DNA from: JAEUIX01 sp046156035
GTDB lineage: Bacteria > Planctomycetota > Phycisphaerae > Phycisphaerales > UBA1924
Direction of reading: 5' to 3'
Assembly (NCBI GenBank): GCA_046156035.1
Contig: JBJXEW010000025.1
Location: forward strand, 1 to 64,000
DNA length: 64,000 nt
The notes under the pieces: model-generated
The model's database searches: none
What the model was told of the DNA's origin: nothing
Seen by the model: only the letters and a program-made list of their open reading frames with translations
Translations under genes and position numbers: made by a program
Part shown: piece after piece, positions 43,801 to 54,125 of the stretch
How positions within the stretch are numbered: position 1 is the first letter of the stretch
Layout: each line of letters opens with the position of its first letter

Positions 43801-46563
43801 ATGCGCTTGGGTGCGTTCGCCGGCGTGCTCTGGATCGCCGCGGGCTCGATCAGCGCCGTTGCGCCCGGTCGCGCACCCGCGACAGAGTTGAACCTCGGCC
43901 CCACGCCGATGGAACTGCCTGAAGCCGCGCCGGCCGTGGCCGCCGCTGTCTCGGCGCCGTTCCTCACGCCCGACGAGGCCAAGAACCTGCGCGTGTTTCA
44001 CGGTCTGGCCGAAGAGGGCGATCTCGACACGCCCGCACGGGTTGCGGCCGATGCGCTCATCCGCGGGCGTTACGACGATGCCGTATTCACCGCCGAGGGC
44101 GAGGGTGCCGCGCCACTGCTGGATCGGGCCGAAGCCGCGCTCATGCGTGGGGATGCCGCGGCAGCGCTCACGCTGATCGGCGAAGAAGCATCGATGCGGG
44201 CCGTCTCCATCCGCGTGCGTGCTCTGGACGATCTGGGCCGAAGAGACGAAGCGGTGAACGCCGCGGCGCCGGCGCTGGCGCTCGTGAACGCGGGGCGGGC
44301 TGAGCAGGCGCTCGACGCGGCGTGGGCGGTGGATGCCGCGTTCATCGTGGCACGCGTGCGGCCCGAAGAAGGCGGCAGCGAATACCCCGCGATGCTTGCT
44401 CTGTTGAAGCACGCGCGCGAGCAACTGGACCCGCTCGCCTGGCCGGTGCAACTGGCCGAGGCACGTTTGCTGCTGGAGAAGGACAACCCCTCTCAGGCTC
44501 AGGAGGTGCTCGGGCAGGCGCTGGAACTCTGCGCAGCATCGGCAGGCGCATGGCGGGCGCTGGGAGACATGGCGATTTCCAGTTTCGATATGCCCAGCGG
44601 CGAGGCCATCGCCGCGCGGCTGGACGTGGTCTTTGGAGGCAAGCCGGGAGAGCGCCCCGCGCCCCATGCTTGCGCCCTGCGGGCACGGGCCATGATCCGC
44701 CAGAGCGAACCGGTGCTGGCCCGCGAGGCACTCGCCCCCGCGCTGGCGGCACTCCCGAACGCGCGCGACGTGCGGGCCCTTGAAGCCGCGGCGGTGGCGA
44801 TCACGTTCGATTCGCAACTGCTCGACGAAACGCTGGCAAGGTTCGACACGCTCGCGCCCGGCTCGGCCCGCGCGCTGCACGAGGCGGGCAAGGCGCTGTC
44901 GGAGTCGCGTCAGTACACCACGGGGGCAGCCCTGCTCCGGCGGGCCATCGAGCGTGAGCCGGGGTGGGTGGAGCCCAAGATCGATCTGGGCCTGCTGCTG
45001 GTGCAGGCGGGTGAGGATGAGGCCGCGCGGGAGGTGCTGGAAGAGGCCGCGAAGTTCGACCCCTTCCACATCCGGGCGGCCAACAGCCTGACGCTGGTGA
45101 AGAGCATCGCCGGCTACTCGCGGCTCGAGAGCGAGCATTTCATCGTTCGCTACCAGCCCGGGCGCACGGCGGACGGGCAACCCCTTGACGCTGGCGAAGA
45201 CCCGGACGCGATCGTGGCCGCTGAGATGCTGCCGGTGCTGGAGGAGAACCACCGGCGCGTGTGCCTGGCACCGGAGGCGGTGCCCGGCGGGCTGGACCAC
45301 GCCCCTGCGCGCAAAACGATCATCGACCTGATGCCCAACCATCGGGCCTTCGCGGTGCGGATCGCGGGCATGCCCAAGATTCACACCATCGCCGCGTCCA
45401 CCGGGCCGGTGATCGCGATGGAGGCTCCGCGTGAGGGCGGCGGCCACACGGGCACGTACGACTGGCCGCGCGTGCTGCGGCATGAATACACGCACACGGT
45501 GGGGTTGGACAAGACGGGCAACCGGATTCCGCACTGGTTCACGGAGGCCCAGGCGGTGTACCTGGAGCAGCAGCCGCGCGACGAGGGCACCTGCCGCCTT
45601 CTCGCGGCGGTGCTGGAGCGGGACCGGCTGTTCGACTTCAGCGAGATCAACATCGCGTTCGTGCGCCCCAAGAAGCCCACCGACCGCCAGCAGGGATATG
45701 CGCAGGGGCACTGGATGTACGAGTACATGGTTGAGGCGTTCGGCCCGCGGGCGCCGCTGGCCCTCATGATGGAGTACGCGACGGGCGTGCGAGAAGAGGA
45801 CGCCTACCAGAAGGTGCTCAAGGTGTCGCGGGCGGAGTTTTTGTCGCGCTTCAAGGTGTGGGCGAAGGGCCAGGTGATCGCGTGGGGCTTGCTGCCCAAG
45901 CCCGGCCAACCGACCATGGCCGAGTTATTGAAATCGCTTGCACCCGAACCTGCGCCAGAACCGGCCGCGGACGCGGAGGGGGCCGGAGCGGTGCTGGAAG
46001 CCCTGGCGGCGAAGGATGCGAAGGCACCCGATGCCGAGGTCTCAGCGGCCAAACTCGATGAGTGGCTGGCCACCTACCCGGACCACGCCGACGTGCTGGA
46101 ACTGGCTCTGGACCGGGCTTTGGCGGCCAACAACGCCGAGCCCACGCCGGCCATGGTGCCGCTGATCGAGCGCTATGCCGCGGCACGCCCGGTGGACCCC
46201 AAGCCGCACCGGCTGATTGCGCGGCTTGCGCTGGCCGAGAACGCGAGTGAAGACCTCGCCGTGCGGGCGGTGGGGGCGCTTGAGTACCTGGATGTACGGG
46301 AGGAAAAACTCGCGGCGTATGCGGCGCAACTGGCCGAGTTGTACGCGATGGGGGGCGACATGCGGGCCGCGTTGGCGAAGGCCGATCGGGCCACGCGCAT
46401 CTCGCCCTATGACGCCCGATTGAGGGAACTTGCCGCGCGTGTGGCGCTGGTGGCGCAGGCACCCGCGGCGGCGCGGGAGCACATCCGGATGCTGGTGGCG
46501 CTGGAGCCGGGTCAGGCCGTGCACCGGCGGCGGCTGGAGGCGGTGAACAAGATGATCCCGTGA
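43801..46563 (+). CDS. TPR protein with gluzincin-type metallopeptidase domain
   Basis: A 920-residue exported protein. The signal peptide (GAFAGVLWIAAGSISAVA) starts at the ATG at 43801; upstream in-frame codons lie in repeats and are not used. Residues about 50-470 hold TPR-like helices (ALLRRAIEREPGWVEPKIDL). The peptidase domain has HEYTH at 561-565 and the third ligand Glu at 582 in HWFTEAQAVYLEQ, as in the peptidase-MA family. Another TPR-like region ends the protein. Catalysis is plausible because all ligands are kept; the substrate is unknown. Confidence 0.85.
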   Translation: MRLGAFAGVLWIAAGSISAVAPGRAPATELNLGPTPMELPEAAPAVAAAVSAPFLTPDEAKNLRVFHGLAEEGDLDTPARVAADALIRGRYDDAVFTAEGEGAAPLLDRAEAALMRGDAAAALTLIGEEASMRAVSIRVRALDDLGRRDEAVNAAAPALALVNAGRAEQALDAAWAVDAAFIVARVRPEEGGSEYPAMLALLKHAREQLDPLAWPVQLAEARLLLEKDNPSQAQEVLGQALELCAASAGAWRALGDMAISSFDMPSGEAIAARLDVVFGGKPGERPAPHACALRARAMIRQSEPVLAREALAPALAALPNARDVRALEAAAVAITFDSQLLDETLARFDTLAPGSARALHEAGKALSESRQYTTGAALLRRAIEREPGWVEPKIDLGLLLVQAGEDEAAREVLEEAAKFDPFHIRAANSLTLVKSIAGYSRLESEHFIVRYQPGRTADGQPLDAGEDPDAIVAAEMLPVLEENHRRVCLAPEAVPGGLDHAPARKTIIDLMPNHRAFAVRIAGMPKIHTIAASTGPVIAMEAPREGGGHTGTYDWPRVLRHEYTHTVGLDKTGNRIPHWFTEAQAVYLEQQPRDEGTCRLLAAVLERDRLFDFSEINIAFVRPKKPTDRQQGYAQGHWMYEYMVEAFGPRAPLALMMEYATGVREEDAYQKVLKVSRAEFLSRFKVWAKGQVIAWGLLPKPGQPTMAELLKSLAPEPAPEPAADAEGAGAVLEALAAKDAKAPDAEVSAAKLDEWLATYPDHADVLELALDRALAANNAEPTPAMVPLIERYAAARPVDPKPHRLIARLALAENASEDLAVRAVGALEYLDVREEKLAAYAAQLAELYAMGGDMRAALAKADRATRISPYDARLRELAARVALVAQAPAAAREHIRMLVALEPGQAVHRRRLEAVNKMIP

Positions 46564-46710
46564 AATCTGGTTGTGCATACTTGGCAAGGGCGATTTTCCT
46601 TCCCACAATGCAGGGGTCTGAAGCGGCGGGCCACGGATGCCCCGGCGCGCGAAGGATCGCACATTCCGCGGTGCGTGCTCTCTACACGCCGCGGCAAGCA
46701 GGACGCACCC

Positions 46711-47130
46711 ATGCCCGAGGCAGCACTCCAAGCAGGCGTCATTCCGTATCGCGTCCGGCCGGACGGGACCGTGCAGATCCTGCTGGTCACAAACCGCGCG
46801 GGCGAGTGGATCGTGCCCAAGGGCAAGATCGACCCCGGCTACTCGCCGCAGGAGGCCGGGCGCGTCGAGGCGTACGAAGAGGCGGGCGTGATCGGCTACC
46901 CGGACACGCAGGAACTGGGCCACTACGACTACCGAAAGCCCAACGGCTTGGCGTACCGCGTGGTGCTGTTCCCCATGCCGGTGATGCGGCAACTCGAAGA
47001 GTGGCCGGAGAAGGCCGAGCGTTCTCGCGAGTGGATGACCGTGGACGAGGCCATCCGGCGGATCGCGTTTTCCAACCTCCGCGACGTCATCGAGCGGATG
47101 GAACGCTTCGAGCAGCACGACGCGGCGTGA
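46711..47130 (+). CDS. Nudix hydrolase
   Basis: A 139-residue cytosolic Nudix protein. The Nudix box is visible as KGKIDPGYSPQEAGRVEAYEEAG. The core EAYEEAG metal-binding Glu residues are kept, but the Glu usually found before SP is Tyr and the usual Arg-Glu is Val-Glu. That places it near the diphosphoinositol-polyphosphate-phosphohydrolase-like branch. The N-terminal AGVIPYRVRPDGTVQILLVT and WIVPKG are standard. Substrate is unknown. The ATG at 46711 is chosen because the upstream extension has no conserved features. Confidence 0.88.
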   Translation: MPEAALQAGVIPYRVRPDGTVQILLVTNRAGEWIVPKGKIDPGYSPQEAGRVEAYEEAGVIGYPDTQELGHYDYRKPNGLAYRVVLFPMPVMRQLEEWPEKAERSREWMTVDEAIRRIAFSNLRDVIERMERFEQHDAA

Positions 47131-47167
47131 GCAGCCGGCGCGCAGCCACCGGCCCGTGCCCGCAGGT

Positions 47168-48394
47168 CTAGGGCCGCGCGGGCGGAGGCACCAGGCCACG
47201 CTGCCGGGCGTTGATCTGCTCCAACTCGGCCGCGAGTTCACCCCGCTCGGCGCGGATCGCCTCGATCTGGGCCGCGGCGGCCGCCCGTTGCTCCGGCGGC
47301 AGCCTCGTGTCTCTGGCGATCTGCTGGGCCGCCGATTCTTCCGCCTGCGTTTGCAGCAGACGCGTCGTCAACTCTCGCCGCCGCTTCAGGTCCAGAACGC
47401 GTTCGGCCGGGTCCTGCGGGCCCAGTTGCAGGACGACACCCGGCCCCAACTGCCCCGCGCCCAGACGCTGCCGCAGGCCGTCGCCGCCCCGCACGAAGAT
47501 CGCATCATCGCCGCCACCAAGCCCGGCCCCGTGCGGACCGACCAGATCGCCACGCGAGCGCCCGCCCGCCACAACCGATGCGACGGACACCCGCCGATCT
47601 GCACCTGCGCTGCCAGCGCCGACGCCGACCCGGCCCGGGTCCCGCGCGGGGTTGCGCCGCGGGCCCGGCTCCCCCGCGCCCCGAGCCTCCATGGCCATGC
47701 CCCACTGATCGTCCTGCACCACCGCGGCGATCGGCTCCAGCCCGTCGATCGCCTTCGTGGCATAGCCCGCGCTGCGCACCGCCCACGCCGCGGCCACCTC
47801 ACGGTCGCTCAGGCTCTGAGACCGCGGCAGGTCGGTGTAACGTCCCAGCGGCACGTCGAGGGTGAGGTGCTCGCCGTTGCGCACCACACGCACGCGCACC
47901 ACGTCGCCGGGATCGCGAGAGATGACCAGCGGCCGGAAACTGGCGGTGCTTTCGCTCGTGATGCGCACGGGTTCGCCGTTCAACTCCTCGATCCGGTCGC
48001 CCGGGAGAAGCACGGCCGCGGACGGGAAGTTCGGGAACACGCGGCGTAGAACCAGCCCGTTGTCGGGCTCGGGGTTGGGAATGCCGCCGGCGAAATTGTT
48101 GTTGGCAAACTCAACGCCCAAGGCCGCCCGCGGACCGCGATCGAAGCGCGCCCGGGCGGCAGCCAGAAGCCTGGACCGCTGCTCCAGTGTGAGCGGCGCG
48201 TCCATGAGAACCCCTTCAAGGTCCTTGAGCGAGAATTCCGGCGATACCGCCAGTTCCAGCGTGGCGGCTTCACGCAGCGCGAACTCCGCGGCGTCCGCGC
48301 CCCTCACCAGGCGGTCGATCGGCGAGGCGTGCCCATCGGCCATGGCCGCCGCGAGGCCGCAGACCAGCACGACATGGAACGCGAGCGCCTTCAT
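47168..48394 (-). CDS. Secreted PDZ-domain protein with C-terminal coiled coil
   Basis: A 408-residue exported protein. A signal peptide ends near residue 20. The PDZ domain is about residues 85-180 (ALGVEFANNNFAGG, GLVLRRVFPNFPSAAVLLPG, GDRIEELNGEPVRI, VVRVRVVRNGE). A low-complexity Gly/Ala/Arg stretch follows, then a helical C-terminus with LKRRRELTTRLLQTQAEES and a Pro-rich end. There is no protease domain, so it may be an adaptor for peptide C-termini in the periplasm, in keeping with the HtrA-rich content of the window. Confidence 0.75.
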   Translation of the reverse strand: MKALAFHVVLVCGLAAAMADGHASPIDRLVRGADAAEFALREAATLELAVSPEFSLKDLEGVLMDAPLTLEQRSRLLAAARARFDRGPRAALGVEFANNNFAGGIPNPEPDNGLVLRRVFPNFPSAAVLLPGDRIEELNGEPVRITSESTASFRPLVISRDPGDVVRVRVVRNGEHLTLDVPLGRYTDLPRSQSLSDREVAAAWAVRSAGYATKAIDGLEPIAAVVQDDQWGMAMEARGAGEPGPRRNPARDPGRVGVGAGSAGADRRVSVASVVAGGRSRGDLVGPHGAGLGGGDDAIFVRGGDGLRQRLGAGQLGPGVVLQLGPQDPAERVLDLKRRRELTTRLLQTQAEESAAQQIARDTRLPPEQRAAAAAQIEAIRAERGELAAELEQINARQRGLVPPPARP

Positions 48395-48869
48395 GCGGAA
48401 CACCACAGAATGATACAGCCCCCGCGGGCGTGCGATGCGGAATGCATGCGGCCGACCACGGACGCCCACTTGCTGCCACGGTTCGCACTTGACACGTTTG
48501 CCCACTTTGCACTTGCCAAGCGCGTGATGCGCTCTATTCTGTATGGTCTTTGGACGATGTTTTCCTCGCGGCGGAGCCGCGCGGACCCTTGTGCGGCTGA
48601 ACCAAGAGCCGCAGCTGGAGCACGGAAGCAGGCACCGACGCGTCGGGTACGGCGACGGCCCGACGAAGGCGGGGGTCGAGCAGGGCACACTCGCGGCAGT
48701 CCACGCCCGCGAAAAGCCCGCTCCCACGGACCCGCACAGGTGCATTCGTCGCGGTCGGTTGACGGTCCATTCTTTCGGCCCCCTCCCGCTCCCGCGCCCC
48801 CGGCCTGCACCAACGCGATGCGTGATGGATCGACCCGGACGTCGCTTCCCCTCGGATGCTCTCCCTCAC
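48395..48869. other. Divergent promoter region and long leader of speA
   Basis: About 475 bp between divergent genes. It contains the putative speA promoter at 48513-48540 and about 330 bp of transcribed leader with several GC inverted repeats, for example CGCGGCGGAGCCGCGCG near 48567-48583. A frame runs open through the leader into speA, but it lacks family similarity. No known riboswitch was recognised. Confidence 0.55.
48513..48540 (+). promoter_or_regulatory. Putative sigma-70 promoter with internal palindrome upstream of speA
   Basis: TTGCCA (48513-48518) and TATTCT (48535-48540) are separated by 16 bp. Between them AGCGC-GTGAT-GCGCT forms a palindrome placed like an operator. A TTGACA at 48489 is another possible -35 element. 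Sequence-based only. Confidence 0.4.
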
Positions 48870-50861
<1,992 letters not shown>

Positions 50862-51015
50862 AACTCCCCAGAACGCGAAGCTCGACACCGCCACGCCGCG
50901 CGATCCGCGAATACCATTCCCCGCTCGTGCCACCCCCGCGAGCACTTCATTCATCCGCACCGGCCGGGGGGTCTGGCCGATCACGGAGCCCGCGCCCAAC
51001 AGCGCGGCAAGAACC

Positions 51016-52152
51016 ATGGCCAACGGCAAGCACAACTGGACCAAGAAAGAACTCCTCTCCCGCCCCATCAAGCACATCGATGTCACCGCCTTCGACGCGC
51101 GGCCGGTCATCGACGCCTACCGCCAGATGGCCTACACCAGCCGCACGCTCGCCAACGCGGCCGACATCTACTCCATGATGCTCAAGGACAAGGAGTGCGC
51201 GGTGATCCTGACCCTCGCGGGCAGCCTCATCTCCGCGGGCCTCAAGCGGGCCATCATCACGCTCCTCGACAACAACTGCGTGGACGCGATCGTCTCCACC
51301 GGCGCCAACATCGTCGATCAGGACTTCTTCGAGGGCCTGGGCTTCAAGCACTACATCGCCCCCGGCAGCCCCGAGGCCCCGCCGGTGGACGACATGACGC
51401 TGCGCAACTGGATGATCGACCGCATCTACGACACGTACATTGACGAGGACGACCTGCGTGCCTGCGACGCCGCGACGCACAAGGTGTTCGCAACCTTTGA
51501 GCCCGGGGCCTATTCCAGCCGCGAGTTCATCGAGGCGATGGGCGCGTACCTCGTCAAGCACCACCCCAAGAACGAGTCGATCGTCAAGACCTGCTACCAG
51601 AAGCGCATCCCCATCTTCGTGCCCGCGTTCAGCGATTGCTCCGCCGGCTTCGGCATCGTCCTCCAGCAAACCGAAGCCATCGAGCGCGGCACGGGGCAGG
51701 TCGCCTTCGACAGCGGCAAAGACTTCCGCGAACTCACCGACATCAAACTCGCCTGCAAGGACACGGGCCTGCTCATGCTCGGCGGCGGCGTGCCCAAGAA
51801 CTTCGCGCAGGACATCGTCGTGGCCGCGGAACTCCTCAGCGAGCGCAAGGGCGGCAAGGCCCGCGGCGACATCGGCATGCACAAGTACGCCATCCAGATG
51901 ACCGTGGCCGACAGCCGCGACGGGGCCCTCTCGGGCTCCACGCTCCGCGAGGCCTGCTCGTGGGGCAAGGTGGATGTGGTGCACGAGCAGATGGTGTTCG
52001 GAGAACTCACCGCGCTCTTCCCGCTGCTCGCGTCCGACGCGTTCCACCGCGGCGACTGGAAGAAGCGCAAAGGCTTCAAGTTCGCCGACCTCTTCGAGAA
52101 GGGCGACGGCGTGCCGAACTTTGCGGGGGGCAAGAAGGCCGGGGCGAGGTAA
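51016..52152 (+). CDS. Deoxyhypusine-synthase-like protein (polyamine aminobutyl transfer)
   Basis: A 378-residue enzyme of the deoxyhypusine synthase family. Visible are the NAD-binding segments ILTLAGSLISAGL and DAIVSTGANIVDQD, the GMHKYAIQMTVADSRDGALSG region and the catalytic Lys318 in LREACSWGKVD. Bacteria have no eIF5A, so bacterial members instead move aminobutyl groups between polyamines (homospermidine-synthase-like activity). Its position after speA supports a polyamine role. Ribosome-site sequence before the ATG at 51016 is weak (CAAGAACC). Confidence 0.9.
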   Translation: MANGKHNWTKKELLSRPIKHIDVTAFDARPVIDAYRQMAYTSRTLANAADIYSMMLKDKECAVILTLAGSLISAGLKRAIITLLDNNCVDAIVSTGANIVDQDFFEGLGFKHYIAPGSPEAPPVDDMTLRNWMIDRIYDTYIDEDDLRACDAATHKVFATFEPGAYSSREFIEAMGAYLVKHHPKNESIVKTCYQKRIPIFVPAFSDCSAGFGIVLQQTEAIERGTGQVAFDSGKDFRELTDIKLACKDTGLLMLGGGVPKNFAQDIVVAAELLSERKGGKARGDIGMHKYAIQMTVADSRDGALSGSTLREACSWGKVDVVHEQMVFGELTALFPLLASDAFHRGDWKKRKGFKFADLFEKGDGVPNFAGGKKAGAR

Positions 52153-52201
52153 GGCCGCACAAAGGCGCGAAGACATGCAGCCCGAGCGTGAGCGAGGGCT
52201 C

Positions 52202-52418
52202 GCGCACGCGGCGCGGCCGCGTGCGCAGTGCCACGATCATCTGTGCACGAGGCCGAAGGCCTCAAATATGACAGCCGGGGGCAACGCCCCCGGTATGCGC
52301 GTTCACACAGATTCGACCCTGACAGGGTCGAACCCGTTGGGGCAACCCTGACCGCGGGCGTTGCCCCCGGCTGTAGTCTCGAAGCCCTGCGGGCTTGCCC
52401 CGCCGAGCGGACCCGCTC
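52202..52418. repeat. Array of DNA hairpins between the DHS-like and PD-(D/E)XK genes
   Basis: Successive perfect stems: GCGCACGCGGC/GCCGCGTGCGC (52202-52226), GAGGCC/GGCCTC (52249-52263), CCGGGGGC/GCCCCCGG (52275-52293), TTCGACCCTG/CAGGGTCGAA (52312-52332), AAGCCC/GGGCTT (52382-52396) and GAGCGG/CCGCTC (52405-52418). An outer 18-bp inverted repeat, ACAGCCGGGGGCAACGCC (52271-52288) with its complement at 52357-52374, frames the middle. The last stem overlaps the stop codon of the leftward gene. There is no T-run. Confidence 0.85.
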
Positions 52419-53703
52419 AGCGCTTCGCGTCATCGGCCCGGCTTGCGAGGGCTTCGGCCAGCGCCTGCGTGGTCTCCGTCAGGAGCGCCCAGAACTCATC
52501 CCTCTTGGCTGCAAGCCCGGCGAACTTTGGCCACCCACCGTCGAGCGCCTTGACACCGGTATAGCCCTTCACTCCCTGAGCGGCCTGTTGCGCATTGCCC
52601 GCGAGGGCCGCGAGCCTGATTTGATAGTTGTTCGGCAGCACGGCGGGCAGCGCCTCTGTGACACAGAACCTCGAGATGTCACTCGTCGCACTGAACTCGC
52701 CGGAAGGCCGCAGGCGGATCATTCTGACACTGTGCGCACCCGACTCATCTTCCCACCACACGGACATACCGGTCTTGCTCCACGTCAGGCTCATGCCCGG
52801 CGTCTCAACGACCTTCACCTGCACCCAACGTGCAAAGTCCGCGATCTCCTGGCCTGCTTCCTCAGCAAGTTGCTCAAAGTACGCCGCTTCCGTAATGCTG
52901 CGTCGAACCGGCATCCCGTCCCCGTCGCACACGTCGGGAACCGTCACGTTCACCGTGGCCGTTGGATGGTCGTTGCGGACCTCGATGACGTGCCGGACAA
53001 TCTCCCGTGTTCGCAGGAGCACACGCGGCTGGACAAGCACGCTGTCGTGCCCGTCGCCCATCTTGTACACCGCCGTCTCAACGAGGGCGAGCGTGAAGCC
53101 AAGCAGCGGGCTCTTCTGCATCACCTCGGCCAGGTCCTCCACGCCCTCGCGGATGCCGTTGCCCGCGATGAGGAGCAGGAACCTGCCGCGACGGAGATTC
53201 GTAGTGACCGTGTCGATGAATCTCGCCTCGTTGAAGCCCGGCTGGCCGCGCACCAAGGGCAGGATCGGGTCGCCGCCTGCTTCGGTCGTCTCGCTCGTGG
53301 TCGCCGCGTCCGACTCGCCACGACGCGCCCGGCGTACCTTCTCGCAGAGATCAGCGTACGTCAACTTCGACAGGCCCGACGCGTACTCGATGATCTGAGC
53401 CACCACCGACCGCCGCGCATCGGGGTTGTTCCAGAGCTTGGTCTCGACGAGCGTGACGTATCCGTCCGGATTGATGAAGGCGATGTCCACCGGCCCGTTG
53501 CCCGTTTGCAGTTCTCTGGCCAGCGGGATGAGCGGCGCGAAGACGGGTTCCAGTTCGTCCACGGGGATGAGGGCCGGATGCTCGTACAGCAACCGTTGGT
53601 ACCAGGTTTCGCTGAGCGCCCGGTCGTCCAACGCGATGCGCTCGAGCCCGATGGCCCTTCCAGCCGAGACGATGTGCGGTCTGCTTCCCCGGTCGTGTGG
53701 CAT
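52417..53703 (-). CDS. PD-(D/E)XK nuclease-superfamily-like protein
   Basis: A 428-residue cytosolic protein of unknown role. Residues about 50-85 contain GPVDIAFINPDGYVTLVETK, where Asp, Glu and Lys occupy the positions of a PD-(D/E)XK metal site. The rest (about 170-428) is mixed alpha/beta without a domain I recognise; VMQKSPLLGFTLALVETAVY and FARWVQVKVVETP are regular strand-helix segments. The ATG at 53703 is the natural start (MPHDRGSRP). Upstream and downstream gaps are filled with DNA hairpins. It could be a restriction-like or DNA-repair protein, but no methyltransferase or helicase partner is adjacent. Confidence 0.68.
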   Translation of the reverse strand: MPHDRGSRPHIVSAGRAIGLERIALDDRALSETWYQRLLYEHPALIPVDELEPVFAPLIPLARELQTGNGPVDIAFINPDGYVTLVETKLWNNPDARRSVVAQIIEYASGLSKLTYADLCEKVRRARRGESDAATTSETTEAGGDPILPLVRGQPGFNEARFIDTVTTNLRRGRFLLLIAGNGIREGVEDLAEVMQKSPLLGFTLALVETAVYKMGDGHDSVLVQPRVLLRTREIVRHVIEVRNDHPTATVNVTVPDVCDGDGMPVRRSITEAAYFEQLAEEAGQEIADFARWVQVKVVETPGMSLTWSKTGMSVWWEDESGAHSVRMIRLRPSGEFSATSDISRFCVTEALPAVLPNNYQIRLAALAGNAQQAAQGVKGYTGVKALDGGWPKFAGLAAKRDEFWALLTETTQALAEALASRADDAKR

Positions 53704-54125
53704 GGACGCATCGTAACGGGTGGCGTGCGTCGCGGTGCGGCATTGCCTCGGCCCGGGGCCTCGTCGCGCAGGACTCCTCCGCCCCTGCCGGGGCGGGCTC
53801 CGTGTTGCGCGAAGCGTTCCACGGGTTCCGCGACGCTCAAAGCCGCGTCGCTTCACCCGTGGCTACAACCCGACGCCCCTCCGGGGCGTTCGAGGCCGAC
53901 GCGACGTAGCCAGCACGCACAGTCGATCCTCTCTCTGCGTTCCTCCACACCCTCTGCGAATCTCTGCGTACGGGCTTGACGAACGCCTCCCCCGGTCCGC
54001 CGTCGGCGGACCACCCCCTCCGGTCAGAACCGGAGCGGGATGCCGGTCGGGCTGCATGTCTCCCTTGGTGCCCTCCGTGCCTTTGTGGTGGAACCTCTTC
54101 CGCTTTCGGCCGGTATCCTCGCCCC
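53704..54125. other. Repeat-filled intergenic region upstream of thrC, no gene
   Basis: A 422-bp gap between divergent genes. It holds the hairpin array at 53779-54035, a stretch resembling CTCTGCG-type short repeats (53930-53970) and a reversed AAAGGCACGGAGG-type copy (54068-54091). No coding frame is supported. Confidence 0.7.
53779..54035. repeat. Second hairpin array, upstream of the PD-(D/E)XK gene
   Basis: Perfect stems CGCCCC/GGGGCG (53779-53794); CCACGGGT..GCGACGC with its complement GCGTCGC..ACCCGTGG (53817-53860); ACGCCCC/GGGGCGT (53871-53887); GGTCCGCC/GGCGGACC (53994-54012); CTCCGGT/ACCGGAG (54018-54035). With the array at 52202-52418 it brackets the intervening gene. Confidence 0.85.

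Noticed and set aside
43687..45909. Long minus-strand frame opposite the TPR peptidase gene
   Set aside because: No motif. The plus strand encodes a signal peptide and an intact HEYTH site.
48543..48869. N-terminal extension of SpeA through its leader
   Set aside because: The frame stays open upstream, but the sequence is Arg/Pro-rich, lacks family similarity, and SpeA homologs start at the conserved FLHGRWT region.
52202..52418. Possible CRISPR array
   Set aside because: The hairpins differ in sequence and spacing; there are no regular identical repeats, spacers or cas genes.
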